A stretch of DNA of 64,000 bases from Rhodanobacter sp. C05 (GCF_002001165.1 NZ_MUNQ01000006.1:395249-459248); one strand, 5' to 3'. Positions 9,715 through 20,966 are shown, counted from the first letter of the stretch. Numbers and translations: made by a program. Notes: a model not told the origin generated them from the letters alone.

Positions 9715-11153
9715 TAGGAATTTCCGTTGAGGGATGATGTCAACTTAGCGACCAGATCGCCGATCTTTTGCTGACGTTTTGCCAGGAGGTGCAGTAGTCC
9801 CTCGACGGTATACTCGTTCTCCTCGACTGTGGAGTTCGGATTCTTTACATCCAGGTCGAACCCCTTCTTCAAATCCCCGATCTTCACGTTCCACGCAACG
9901 TCACTTACCTCGCGGTTGTCCCACCATTCGATCAGCGGCGCGAACTCTTCGAACTGGATGGCTTTGGTTTTTGAGTAGCTCTTTTGCCCCTCGGGCAAGC
10001 GGTGCTCCCAATACCAGATTTCCTTGGTGGGCGTGCCCTTTTGGAAGAAGAGCAGGTTCGTGGAGACGGTGGCGGGAAAGAAGGTGGATTGCGGGAGGCG
10101 CACGATGGTGTGGAGGTTGCAATCGGTGAGGAGTTTTTCGCGGATGCGCTCCTTGTAGCCATCGCCGGTGATGCAGCCGTCAGGCAGCACGATGGCGCAG
10201 CGTCCACCGGGCTTGAGCAGCTGGATCATGAGGATGACGAAGAGGTCGGCGGATTCCCTGCAGCGGAAGGACGCTGGGAAGTTTGTCTCCACGCCGTCGG
10301 CAATGCTGGCGCCGAAGGGCGGATTAGCGAGGATGCAGTCCACCTGTTGCCTAGGGCCGATGGCGTTGTATTCGGTCTTGAGGCTATCGAGGTAGTGCCA
10401 ATCGGGTACGTCGAGTCCGTGGAGGATGAGATTCGTGAGGCCGAGGACATAGGAGACGGGCTTCAGCTCCCAGCCCGTGATGGATTTCTGGAGGATGCCT
10501 TCGTCGTCAAGGGTGTGAACTTCCTTTTCGCGGATGAAATCAATGGCAGCGCTGAGGAAGCCGCCGGTGCCAGCGGCAGGGTCTAGGACCTTTTCGCCCA
10601 GCCTGGGCGCGGTCATCTGCGTCATGAGCTGGGTGATGGCGCGGGGAGTGTAGTACTCGCCCTTGTTTCCGGCATCGCGCAACTCGACCAAGATGGATTC
10701 ATAGACGGTGCCGAAAACGTGGCGGTCGTCGCTGCTGTTGAAGTCGAAGCCATTGAGCTGGTTGATGACCTTGCGTAGCTCGTAGCCGGACTTCATGTAG
10801 TTGTTCGAGCCGTCAAAGACTTCGCGAACGAGCATGGCGCGCGGCGCAGCGTGCGGAGCCTTGAGGTTCTTGAGCGTGACGAAGAGGCCGTCCGTGGGAT
10901 GGTCGATGAAGAGGATGAGTTCCTCGCCGGTGATGCCTTCAGCGTCGGCGGCCCAGTGTCGCCACTGGAATTTTGCGGGCATGACGGACTTGTAGCGTTC
11001 GCGGATTAGTTCGAGCTCCTGATCCTTGTCGTCGAGGATTTTCAGGAAGAGAAGCCAGCCGAGTTGCTCCAGACGCTGGGCATCGCCGGAGACGCCACGG
11101 TCTTGCCGCATGATGTTGCGGACGTTCTTGATGATGGATGAGATATTGGGCAT
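9714..11153 (-). CDS. hsdM: Type I restriction-modification DNA methyltransferase HsdM
   Basis: 479-residue N6-adenine methyltransferase subunit. The N-terminal helical HsdM_N domain (~1-140) precedes the catalytic domain with SAM motif DPAAGTGGF at 191-199 and catalytic NPPF at 277-280. The protein is full length and all key residues are intact, so host DNA is probably methylated. It starts 12 bases after the hsdR stop and overlaps hsdS by one base. Confidence 0.96.
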   Translation of the reverse strand: MPNISSIIKNVRNIMRQDRGVSGDAQRLEQLGWLLFLKILDDKDQELELIRERYKSVMPAKFQWRHWAADAEGITGEELILFIDHPTDGLFVTLKNLKAPHAAPRAMLVREVFDGSNNYMKSGYELRKVINQLNGFDFNSSDDRHVFGTVYESILVELRDAGNKGEYYTPRAITQLMTQMTAPRLGEKVLDPAAGTGGFLSAAIDFIREKEVHTLDDEGILQKSITGWELKPVSYVLGLTNLILHGLDVPDWHYLDSLKTEYNAIGPRQQVDCILANPPFGASIADGVETNFPASFRCRESADLFVILMIQLLKPGGRCAIVLPDGCITGDGYKERIREKLLTDCNLHTIVRLPQSTFFPATVSTNLLFFQKGTPTKEIWYWEHRLPEGQKSYSKTKAIQFEEFAPLIEWWDNREVSDVAWNVKIGDLKKGFDLDVKNPNSTVEENEYTVEGLLHLLAKRQQKIGDLVAKLTSSLNGNS

Positions 11154-11165
11154 GAGTGTCTAGGG

Positions 11166-13550
11166 TCAGGCAGCCTTGTAAAGTTCGTCAGTTAGCGCGT
11201 GGATCGCGGCCTCGTAGGTTGACTTGCCACCGAAGGCGCGGATGATTTCAACCGGAGAGCCGAGCTTGCTGAGCGGGTCGAGGCGGATGATCTCGGGGTT
11301 CTCGAAATCGAGCCCACCGTCGTCGGCGTATTTGTCGAGGAGCGCGGCGATGACCCTGCGGGCAAGGTCTCCGTATTTGGTGAAGTAATCGCGCTTCTTC
11401 ACCTGCTCCGCGCGCTCCTTGCGGGTAAGTGGCTTCCGCTCGTAGGCGACGTGGCAGATCAAATCGAAGGGATCGAAGGCTGAGCCGATTTCCTCGTTCA
11501 ATGCGGCAAAGATAACGCCTTGTTGCTCCAGCTCATCGACGATGGCGCGCTTTTTGTCGGCGAGATTCCACGAAGTGAGAAAGTCATCGAGCGAGGCGTA
11601 GGCTATGCGGACGCTCTTGCGTGTGTAATCGCGCAGGCTCTCGGTGATGATCTTGCCATCGTTGCCCATGTATTGGACGCGCTCCTTGATGACAGTGACT
11701 TCCACGCCGTTGACGGTGACTTTGCGGCGACGCTCCGGCGCAGTGGGGTCGCCGTCGATTGAAACATCGGGCTTTTCCGCCTCCGGGAAGTCGATCTCGT
11801 CGCCGGTGATGACGTCAGTGACAGGCTTGTCGTCGGTTTCATCGTCGGCGTCCGCGATGTCGTCGTTCTCGCTGAATTCTTTCACACGGACGGGATCGCC
11901 GTCGAACTCCTTGTCCGCAAAGAGCGCGGTGACATTGCGAAAATCCATGATGGTGAAGTAGTGCTTCCCAAAGTCCTCATTGATGCGGGTGCCGCGTCCG
12001 ATGATTTGCTTGAATTCGGTCATGGAGCCGATGTTCGAGTCGAGGACGATAAGCTTGCAGGTCTGCGCGTCCACTCCCGTGGTCATGAGCTTCGATGTCG
12101 TAGCGATGACGGGGTAAAGCTCGGTGGGGCTGATGAAGGCGTCAAGGTGGCGTTTTCCCTCCTCGTTGTCCCCAGTGATTTGCATCACATATTTGCTGTT
12201 GACGGCGACGAGATCGGCGTTGGCGTTGGCCAATTCCTTTCGCATCCCCTCGGCGTGCTCGATGTCCACACAGAAAACGATGGTCTTGGAAAAGCGGTCG
12301 CTACCTTTGAGAAAATCCGTGATCTTCTGCGCGACGATGTGGCGGCGTTCTTCGACCACGAGGTGACGGTCGAAGTCGGTGCGGTTGTAGAGGCGATCTT
12401 CAATTTCCCTGCCATCCTTGTCCTTGAAGCCCTTCGGCGGACGCCAGCCTTCGGCGTCGATGTCGAGCGTGACCTTTATGACCTTGTAGGGAGCGAGAAA
12501 TCCGTCGTCGATGCCCTGCTTGAGCGAGTAGGTGTAGAGCGGTTCGCCGAAATACTCAGAGCTGGAAATTTCCTTGGTCTCCTTCGGCGTGGCGGTGAGG
12601 CCGATGTGAGTCGCACCTTTGAAGTATTCGAGAATCTCGCGCCATTTACTGTCTTCTCGGGCGCTGCCGCGATGACACTCATCCACAATGATTAGATCGA
12701 AAAATTCGGGGCTGAACTGCTTGTAGGCGTCGGCGTCGTTATTGTCGGAAAGGCCCTGGTAGAGGGCGAGATAGATGTTGTAGGCAGTGTCTATCTGCTT
12801 GTGCTTGATGACGGTCATCGCGTCCTTGAAGTGGCGGAAGTCGCCGCGGACGGTCTGGTCGATGAGCGCGGTGCGGTCGGCCAGAAATAGGATCCGCTTC
12901 TTCAGGCCGCTCTTCCACAGGCGGTAGATGATCTGGAAAGCCGTGTAGGTTTTGCCGGTGCCCGTCGCCATGACGAGGAGGTGGCGGTTGTTACCTTCGC
13001 TTCGGGCGATTGCTTCGACCGCGCGGTTGATGGCGATTTGCTGGTAATAGCGTGGCGAGCGGGTTGAGCCGTCTGAGAAGTAATCCTGCGCAACGAGAGA
13101 CTCGATCTCATCGTTGATCCCTTTAAAGGCTTTGTATTTCTGCCAGAGCTTCTCAGGCGACGGGAAAGCGTCGAGCGGGAGTTCTGTCTCGATAGGTCCC
13201 GACTTCACCGTCTTGTCGTGGAAGAGGAACCCGTCACCGTTGCTGCTGAAGACAAATGGAACGTCAAGCGGCTTAGCGTAGCCGAGGGCCTGCTGCATTC
13301 CCGCGCCGACCGTGTGGTTGTTGTCCTTGGCCTCGATGATCGCGAGAGGGATGTTGGGCTTGTAGTAAAGGATGTGGTCCACGCGCTTCTTCGCGCCGCG
13401 AGCGTGGATTTTTCCGCGCACATAGATGCGGCCGTCGGTGAAGCCGACTTCCTCACGAATCTGGGTGTCGAGGTCCCACCCCGCTGCCACGAGGCTCGGC
13501 GTGATGAACTTCGTGCAGATGTCGCGCTCGCTGAGGGATTTTTTGTTCAT
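11166..13550 (-). CDS. hsdR: Type I restriction endonuclease/translocase subunit HsdR
   Basis: 794 residues, first gene of the operon. An N-terminal PD-(D/E)xK nuclease is shown by Asp58 (RVDHI) and Glu73-x-Lys75 (IIEAK). The SF2 motor follows: Walker A MATGTGKT at 194-201, DECH box at 290-293, and later the helicase motif VI segment IIGRGTRI. A C-terminal helical region (~640-794) is expected to dock on the methyltransferase core. The frame is intact, so restriction should be functional. Its start codon faces a 388-base gene-free stretch likely to hold the operon promoter. Confidence 0.95.
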   Translation of the reverse strand: MNKKSLSERDICTKFITPSLVAAGWDLDTQIREEVGFTDGRIYVRGKIHARGAKKRVDHILYYKPNIPLAIIEAKDNNHTVGAGMQQALGYAKPLDVPFVFSSNGDGFLFHDKTVKSGPIETELPLDAFPSPEKLWQKYKAFKGINDEIESLVAQDYFSDGSTRSPRYYQQIAINRAVEAIARSEGNNRHLLVMATGTGKTYTAFQIIYRLWKSGLKKRILFLADRTALIDQTVRGDFRHFKDAMTVIKHKQIDTAYNIYLALYQGLSDNNDADAYKQFSPEFFDLIIVDECHRGSAREDSKWREILEYFKGATHIGLTATPKETKEISSSEYFGEPLYTYSLKQGIDDGFLAPYKVIKVTLDIDAEGWRPPKGFKDKDGREIEDRLYNRTDFDRHLVVEERRHIVAQKITDFLKGSDRFSKTIVFCVDIEHAEGMRKELANANADLVAVNSKYVMQITGDNEEGKRHLDAFISPTELYPVIATTSKLMTTGVDAQTCKLIVLDSNIGSMTEFKQIIGRGTRINEDFGKHYFTIMDFRNVTALFADKEFDGDPVRVKEFSENDDIADADDETDDKPVTDVITGDEIDFPEAEKPDVSIDGDPTAPERRRKVTVNGVEVTVIKERVQYMGNDGKIITESLRDYTRKSVRIAYASLDDFLTSWNLADKKRAIVDELEQQGVIFAALNEEIGSAFDPFDLICHVAYERKPLTRKERAEQVKKRDYFTKYGDLARRVIAALLDKYADDGGLDFENPEIIRLDPLSKLGSPVEIIRAFGGKSTYEAAIHALTDELYKAA

Positions 13551-13938
13551 GCGGCTAGAGCGCGTTCTGGATCGGACATGCTATTTTTCCCCTGGCCGCT
13601 GACGAGGCGGGTGCCATTCTCTCGCTCGAATACTTCGGCTTGGCGATAGTAGTTCAGGTTGCCTTGAAGGCGTTCATCAATCTGCGTGTCCTGGTATCCC
13701 TCATTAAGTCGCTGCCCCACCACAGGAGCAGTCCAAGGGGGATTTTGGCATGCACGAGCCGGTTGTGGCTGCTGGCAATGGTATTGACTGGACGCCGGCG
13801 CGCGGATCAACTTGATTGACGACCGAGTTACTGCTCTCAATCGCTGAGATCGCCTGCACTTCCTGAATTTCCAGCCCGACAGTAGCGCGCGACGTCGCTA
13901 GCATTGAGCGATCAATCACTCTTGAACGCGAGGTGCAC
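13551..13938. other. Intergenic region, probable divergent promoter region
   Basis: 388 bases between the divergent starts of hsdR (minus) and a small hypothetical gene (plus). No protein or RNA gene is recognised. The hsd operon and the small gene presumably take their promoters from here, but I see no convincing boxes. Confidence 0.4.
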
Positions 13939-14313
13939 ATGGCCATCTACCATCTGATTTCAGTAGCTGAGGACCAACTCCGAACCAAGCACGGCGATCA
14001 GGCCGACCGCGAACGCGCTGTTGGAGCTGCGGTCATCGAAGCTTGCCTCAACCCCGAGTCAAGAAAGCCCGCAGCCAAGGGTCACTCCGATCAGGCAGGG
14101 CAGGATTCACCGACGCGTCTTGTAGCAGTGACGCACGTCGATGAACACGAAAGCGACGAGTTCGTCATGTGGGTATGGTCTTCGGGCGATTCCGTTTGCA
14201 TCGCTGATTTGCCAGGCGATGATCTCGACCTGATCATCAAGCTCGCGCATGCCGTGAGAATGAAGACGATGGTCGACTCTGGCAACTTGTCGCCGACGGT
14301 GGTGCCGGACTGA
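13939..14313 (+). CDS. Hypothetical protein
   Basis: 124-residue acidic protein of unknown function beginning MAIYHLISVAED. ATG at 13939 is preferred over the GTG at 13933 because a GAGG motif lies 5 bases before it. It has no signal peptide, membrane segment or motif I recognise. It faces a small minus-strand gene tail to tail across a 4-base gap. Codon use looks coding, but there is no family evidence. Confidence 0.5.
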   Translation: MAIYHLISVAEDQLRTKHGDQADRERAVGAAVIEACLNPESRKPAAKGHSDQAGQDSPTRLVAVTHVDEHESDEFVMWVWSSGDSVCIADLPGDDLDLIIKLAHAVRMKTMVDSGNLSPTVVPD

Positions 14314-14317
14314 CGGT

Positions 14318-14536
14318 CTATCGACTTGCAGGCAGCTGCGTGAGGGTGATGGCGGAGTCTTGGACATACATCTCCACAACGGCGTCCTCACCGGTGGCGA
14401 GCTGTTCGTCGCGGGAGAGTTGGTTGGCTTGCTTGATGGCTTGTTCCAGCCGTAGGCGGCTGGCGATATCGTGGTGACCGCGACAGATTCGCCAGAGTCC
14501 GGCGCTGTCTTCCTTGATGGAAAAGGTCCCACTCAT
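14318..14536 (-). CDS. Small hypothetical protein, DUF2188-like size and pattern
   Basis: 72 residues beginning MSGTFSIKED and containing GLWRICRG followed by a helix EQAIKQANQLSRDEQ. The beta-strands-plus-helix layout with a central Trp recalls small DUF2188-type proteins, but that match is from memory of the pattern only. It is convergent with the preceding hypothetical gene. No function can be given. Confidence 0.45.
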   Translation of the reverse strand: MSGTFSIKEDSAGLWRICRGHHDIASRLRLEQAIKQANQLSRDEQLATGEDAVVEMYVQDSAITLTQLPASR

Positions 14537-14978
14537 CGTTGTAGCCCAAATGAAAAGGTGCGTCCCGGTTCGTCGGTTCCACCTGACTCGTTCGACGCCG
14601 GCATGGCCTGACGTCCGTCGGCTCGGGCCGGACTAGCGGGACGGCTTGAGAGTGTCATCGAGGCTTGCTACTCGTATGTCAGGGGTTGCCGACACGCAGT
14701 GTCGGTGGGAGGACTGTGTGAAACGTTACCGGGTAATCCTCACACGGAGAGCTTCCGCCGCCCCTCGGTGAGGAAAATAATCTCGATAAATTTCCTAGGA
14801 ATTTCCTAAAAATTTTTTAGGAAAAAACTGCCTAAAGATTTCTGTTGAAATACTGTTTTGATTAAGGCTCAATACTTCTCGGGCGCAGACCGCCACCCGG
14901 CTGAGATGTCTACACAGCGTGGAGATATCTGGGTTAAAAAGAATTCGGAGAGTCGACACATAACAGGAGGAATACAAG
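14537..14978. other. Intergenic region with AT-rich, palindrome-bearing half
   Basis: 442 bases. The first ~230 are GC-rich and show no gene. The rest is strikingly AT-rich for this genome and contains two adjacent palindromes (listed separately) about 160 bases before the next gene. The promoter of the gene at 14979 is likely here. Confidence 0.5.
14792..14823. promoter_or_regulatory. Adjacent palindromes, candidate operator
   Basis: A perfect 10-bp palindrome TTCCTAGGAA (14792-14801) is followed by a perfect inverted repeat with 10-base arms, TTCCTAAAAA at 14803-14812 and its complement at 14814-14823, around a single T. Both share the half-site TTCCTA, and a related CCTAAA occurs a few bases further on. 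Shared half-sites suggest binding of a dimeric regulator; the long A/T core could alternatively be a terminator remnant. Confidence 0.4.
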
Positions 14979-15449
14979 ATGCAGAATGCGGCAATGGTGA
15001 CGGGTTCACCTCAGGAAGATAATGATGTGGCAACATTGATTTCGCTCTTTGCAGAGCTCTGCGATCAAGATGCGACTTACAATGTGGCCATGAGTCGCGC
15101 GCCTCTTGTTGCAGTCCCTGAGCGCTTGGTTACACAGGGTTTTCATGTAGGTGAATCAACAAACCCTGAATTCCCAATCGAGATTTGGCTTCGTGACAAT
15201 GTATTAATGTCGGGTGCAATGCTCATTGACGAAGGCGAGGCGGAAACACTCGCCAGTCTAATCCGACTTGCAACTGATGGATTTGTAGAGAAGGGAAGTA
15301 TTCCTCTCAAATGGTCGGGGGAAACAGTAACGATTATTCCGCAGCATCGAGGGCGAGTTCGAATCAAGCTGCATTCTTCAGGCTTATCGGCTCAACTGAA
15401 AAGATCACAAGTTCACAATATGGTCTGTGAGCTTCGTTCAGCTGCCTAA
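14979..15449 (+). CDS. Hypothetical protein of the island
   Basis: 156 residues beginning MQNAAMVTGS. A consensus AGGAGG at 14965-14970 gives a strong start. The gene is clearly lower in GC than the neighbouring core genes, which suggests recent acquisition. The protein is soluble-looking with a strand-rich C-terminal half (VTIIPQHRGRVRIKLH); no family is recognised. It sits between the AT-rich palindromes and the integrase gene, a position often taken by accessory or regulatory genes of integrated elements. Confidence 0.65.
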   Translation: MQNAAMVTGSPQEDNDVATLISLFAELCDQDATYNVAMSRAPLVAVPERLVTQGFHVGESTNPEFPIEIWLRDNVLMSGAMLIDEGEAETLASLIRLATDGFVEKGSIPLKWSGETVTIIPQHRGRVRIKLHSSGLSAQLKRSQVHNMVCELRSAA

Positions 15450-15625
15450 TTGATAATATATATGGTCACTTCGGTGGTGCTGGATAGGATCCGTCCTGCA
15501 CCACTGTGACTCGCGAAGCGCAGGCAGCAGCCTCGCGTCAGGTGAGCGAGAGCGTTTGTAGGGTAACGTCATACGAAGTGTTGGCGTCGTCGAGCAGGTA
15601 CGATTCAATAACTTTACGAGGTAAA

Positions 15626-16810
15626 TTAGGATTTCGTATCACGAACCATTTTAAAGAATGCCTCGTCCAACGTTGCGGCTGAACGGTGGATGTTTTCGTC
15701 AAACAAGTGTGCATACCGTTCCGTGGTGCGGCTCTGCGTGTGTCCGAGCACCCCGCCAACCTCCGCAAGAGAGTGACCCGCCGATAGCAACACAGAAGCG
15801 CTGGTGTGGCGAAGATCATGTAGTCGCACGCCTTCTAACCCTAAATCTTTTTGTAAGGCAGCCCAGAACTTTTTGATTCCAACGATCGGTTTTGCTGGAT
15901 CTGACCTGCGAGGGAAGACAAAAATGGATGCTGCCCCGACCTTTTCCTGCCGGCTTTCTAGAATTTCGACCGCGGCCTTCGACAGTCCGACGACGTGCTC
16001 GCGATTTTGCTTGGTGTGATGGCTTGGCTTGATCCAAAGCTTCCGTGTGAGATCGAACATGTTCCAAGTGGCTGCAAGGACTTCGCCTCGTCTAGCGCCG
16101 GTGAGAAGAAGTAGCCTCACAACATCAGCCGCGTTCTGATTACGATGCCTGTTCAGATAGGTGACGAGGGCTGATTGCTCGGCAGTTGTTAGAAAGCGTT
16201 CTCTGGCGCGTTCGCGATAGGCGATCACGCCCTGGCAAGGATTTTTCTCGATCCAACCTAAGTTGACTGCGACGCCATACATCCCGGAAATGACCGCCCT
16301 CAGCCTATTGGCTGCGGTCGGTGTCCCAACCAGTGTATGCATCAATGCCGTCATGTCGCCCTTGGTGAACTGGTTCAACTTCCAGTTACCAAACTTCGGT
16401 AACAGATGCTTGCCAAGTGCCCGGCGATACTCGTTGAGCGTAGTGGTTCTGTTTCCTTTGGTTGTTGCGTGTTGCCCCAGATAGTAGTCAGCAAGTTCGC
16501 GCACGGTCTTGGCTGCCCGGGCTCGTCGTCGTTCAACCGCTGGGTCGACTCCTTTCGATTTCTGGGCGTAGAGTTCCCGAGCATGCTCACGAGCTTCTTC
16601 GACAGAGAGACTTGGATATCGACCAATGGTTACCTTTCGATCATTCCCACCACCCGGTGTGCGATAGCGGAACATGAATGATCGAGTCCCACTAGGTTTG
16701 ACCCTTACGCCGAACCCGGTCACCTCGGTATCCCAGATAAATACGTCCCCAGAGACTGCCGGGCGTAGAGATTCGACAAGCCTCTTGGTGAGCTTTTGAC
16801 CTGCTGGCAT
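15626..16810 (-). CDS. int: Tyrosine recombinase/integrase of an integrative element
   Basis: 394 residues, P4-type layout: arm-binding DUF4102-like domain (~1-90), core-binding SAM-like domain (~100-195) and catalytic domain (~205-380). The full catalytic set is visible: Arg240 (TGARRGEV), Lys267 (HTKQN), His331 and Arg334 (HDLRH), His357 (GHTQS) and nucleophile Tyr366 (TERYAHL). The start lies 129 bases from tRNA-Asn, the usual arrangement for islands integrated at tRNA genes. It reads away from the tRNA. It should catalyse integration and excision, although the far attachment site was not found. Confidence 0.93.
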   Translation of the reverse strand: MPAGQKLTKRLVESLRPAVSGDVFIWDTEVTGFGVRVKPSGTRSFMFRYRTPGGGNDRKVTIGRYPSLSVEEAREHARELYAQKSKGVDPAVERRRARAAKTVRELADYYLGQHATTKGNRTTTLNEYRRALGKHLLPKFGNWKLNQFTKGDMTALMHTLVGTPTAANRLRAVISGMYGVAVNLGWIEKNPCQGVIAYRERARERFLTTAEQSALVTYLNRHRNQNAADVVRLLLLTGARRGEVLAATWNMFDLTRKLWIKPSHHTKQNREHVVGLSKAAVEILESRQEKVGAASIFVFPRRSDPAKPIVGIKKFWAALQKDLGLEGVRLHDLRHTSASVLLSAGHSLAEVGGVLGHTQSRTTERYAHLFDENIHRSAATLDEAFFKMVRDTKS

Positions 16811-16939
16811 TGATCCCCTCTGCGGTGCTGCCCGGGGAAGCGCCAGGGAAGCGGAGTGCGTGATTTCGAGGGTTCATTATACTTCGTTGTCTGAAAGAAT
16901 GCGGTATATATATGATATATATCAATGGCTTGGATGATA

Positions 16940-17016
16940 GCCCGAATAGCTCAGCTGGTTAGAGCACTTGACTGTTAATCAGGGGGTCGCTGGTTCGAGT
17001 CCAGCTTCGGGCGCCA
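16940..17016 (+). tRNA. tRNA-Asn (GTT)
   Basis: Complete cloverleaf: acceptor GCCCGAA pairs with TTCGGGC (17006-17012), D-arm GCTCAGCTGGTTAGAGC, anticodon loop CTGTTAA giving anticodon GTT, T-arm with GGTTCGAGTCC, discriminator G and encoded CCA. It is probably the attachment locus of the island. Confidence 0.97.
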
Positions 17017-17023
17017 GTTTGGC

Positions 17024-17050
17024 AAAGGCCGGCACATAGCCGGCCTTTTG
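17024..17050 (+). terminator. Rho-independent terminator after tRNA-Asn
   Basis: A 10-bp stem (AAAGGCCGGC, loop ACATA, GCCGGCCTTT) ending in a short T run, 8 bases after the tRNA CCA. It may also weakly end transcription of the converging pseudopilin gene. Confidence 0.8.
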
Positions 17051-17067
17051 CTTTTACCGCATTCCAT

Positions 17068-17628
17068 TCAGTCCATCTGGGCGCAACCTGTGGCTTCGGT
17101 CATGCTGGCAGGAGCGCCACGAATTCGACCGGAGTTGGAGACCACCACGCTTAGTGCGTTTCGTGGGTTGGATCGCTCGCAGAACACCAGGGTGAGATTG
17201 CTGCCGCTGGCGTTGCCATCGGGTTGAAAGCGCACAAAGCGGCGCCCGGTGCTGCTGTGGACGATCAACCTGTCGTTGTAACGGCGGCCGGTATACAGCG
17301 GTGCCTGGTCCGGTTGATTGTTGCGATCAGTGTCGTGACCAAGCAGCCAGCCGTTTTCCCAGCGCCATTCATCGCTGCAACTGCGGCCATTGCGAGTCGG
17401 GCAGAACAGAGCGGGTTTGCCGGTAGTCACCGCAGTTTCGCGGGCGTGCTGCAAGGCTTCGATGAAATCAGTCTGGGCAACCTGCAACTGGTTCCTGCTC
17501 AACAGTCGCTGCAATGGCGGTATGGCGATGCTGGTGAGCGTCGCCATCAGGGCAAGCACCATGATCTGTTCGATCAGGGTCACGCCGCGCTGTCTGCACG
17601 GTATCCATGCATTCCGGCATATCCTCAT
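17068..17628 (-). CDS. GspH/FimT-family type IV pseudopilin
   Basis: 186 residues with a type III (prepilin) leader: positively charged start, then RG/VTLIEQIMVLALMATL, where prepilin peptidase would cut after Gly and Glu+5 is present. A C-terminal GspH-like beta domain carries several Cys. FimT-like proteins are minor pilins of type IV pili, in some species DNA-binding during uptake. It stands alone without other pil genes, convergent to tRNA-Asn, with uvrB on the other side. Confidence 0.85.
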   Translation of the reverse strand: MRICRNAWIPCRQRGVTLIEQIMVLALMATLTSIAIPPLQRLLSRNQLQVAQTDFIEALQHARETAVTTGKPALFCPTRNGRSCSDEWRWENGWLLGHDTDRNNQPDQAPLYTGRRYNDRLIVHSSTGRRFVRFQPDGNASGSNLTLVFCERSNPRNALSVVVSNSGRIRGAPASMTEATGCAQMD

Positions 17629-17780
17629 GACGACATCCCTGTGTTGTCAGGGACCTCATGCTAGGACAGTGCCGATGTGCGGCCAGTGGCGCAGCCGACT
17701 GCCCGAGCGTCGGACTCTGCTGACGCATCCTGTCAGCAGGCTCGATTTAAAATGCGCTGCCCCGCCCACATCTGTAGCCG

Positions 17781-19802
<2,022 letters not shown>

Positions 19803-19885
19803 ACCGCCAGCCTGTGCCGGGATATTGTCGAGCGCAACCGGCTGCCGTATACTGCGCGGCTCGCGCGGTCATCCCGTGGCGAGAC

Positions 19886-19960
19886 GGGCGGTTAGCTCAG
19901 CGGTAGAGCACTACCTTGACATGGTAGGGGTCACAAGTTCGATCCTTGTACCGCCCACCA
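19886..19960 (+). tRNA. tRNA-Val (GAC)
   Basis: Complete cloverleaf: acceptor GGGCGGT pairs with ACCGCCC (19950-19956), anticodon loop TTGACAT with anticodon GAC, T-arm GTTCGATCC, discriminator A and encoded CCA. Confidence 0.97.
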
Positions 19961-20029
19961 CTTTTCACAGCGGCGTAGGTATAAACCTACATGTGTTACC
20001 GACGCAACTGTACGTAGAAAGTCCAGAAA

Positions 20030-20056
20030 GCCACCCTTTAAAAGGGTGGCTTTTTT
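20030..20056 (+). terminator. Rho-independent terminator
   Basis: Stem GCCACCC/GGGTGGC extended by TTT/AAA, followed by TTTTTT. It lies 70 bases after tRNA-Val and would end that transcript. Confidence 0.85.
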
Positions 20057-20966
20057 GTTAATGTCACCGTCTTGGTAACCAGCGGCCGATAAGCCGGTTG
20101 CTGAAATATGGATGTCATCGGATGATCGCCACGGCGGCCTTTGCTGAGCAGGGCCGCTTCTTGGAGTTTCCCCCAAAGCACGAATTTTGAAGCGCGGGGT
20201 CTTTCCTGGTTGCTGTCGTGGATGTCTTGGCGCCGACAGGTAGCAACGGCGACGGGCAAGTTCAAATTCAGCTTGCAGACGATCGTTGGCGGATGTACGT
20301 TAACGAGCGAACAGCTCTTGTTCTTGGCCTGAAGGTGCGCCGGATCGGGGGGAGCTTGTTGGTGCTGCATGGGGCTTCTGTCGTTCGTGCGATCTGCGCT
20401 ATTCGGACGTCATGTCGATGATGACGCCATGTGGCAGTGGGCCGGTGGTTCACAAAGACTTATCCCGTCTGGAACTGGCGGGTGCCTTGGTCAACCGGGA
20501 TTTTCGGGGAAGACCATTGCAGTAACACGGTAGATGTACGGTTGAGGCGAGTAGGAATGCCTCATGTCTGTCCGACGCATGGAATGGAGGGGGGGGACGA
20601 CCACGCTTGCGAAAATACCTGGCAATCATGGGCCCGGCCCGGTTGCGTGCGCGAGCATCCGGAATTCCGGTGGCTCGAACGCAAGGTATCGAGGATCGCA
20701 GCATTCAAGAATATTTGACCTGACGATGCCAAAGCTTGATGTGCGGGAAGTGCGTACTGCACGACACGGCACAAGCCAGTGCCGTTAATGACGGCAGCAG
20801 ACTGCATCGGCGCAGGTTGCAGTAAATCGGCACTTCCATCCAAGTCAGCTTGCTGGGTTGCCGTCACATTGAAGCCTGCTTTCCCTGCGGCAAGTTCGTT
20901 TACGCGCTGCACCGAAATTGATCGTTCCGTTCGAATCCGTACGAGCATTTACTTGGGAGACATCGC
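20057..20966. other. Long intergenic region before the T6SS operon
   Basis: 910 bases with only short open frames (up to ~110 codons, on both strands) whose translations have no recognisable family, poor ribosome sites and odd composition. I regard it as non-coding or decayed. It must carry the promoter of the tssB operon; no GG-N10-GC sigma-54 site was convincing. Confidence 0.5.

Noticed and set aside
20431..20718. Possible small gene (95 codons) before tssB
   Set aside because: No ribosome site, no family, composition unlike neighbouring genes.
20730..20966. Sigma-54 promoter for the T6SS operon
   Set aside because: No GG-N10-GC pair with correct spacing was found; one near match had 8 bases.
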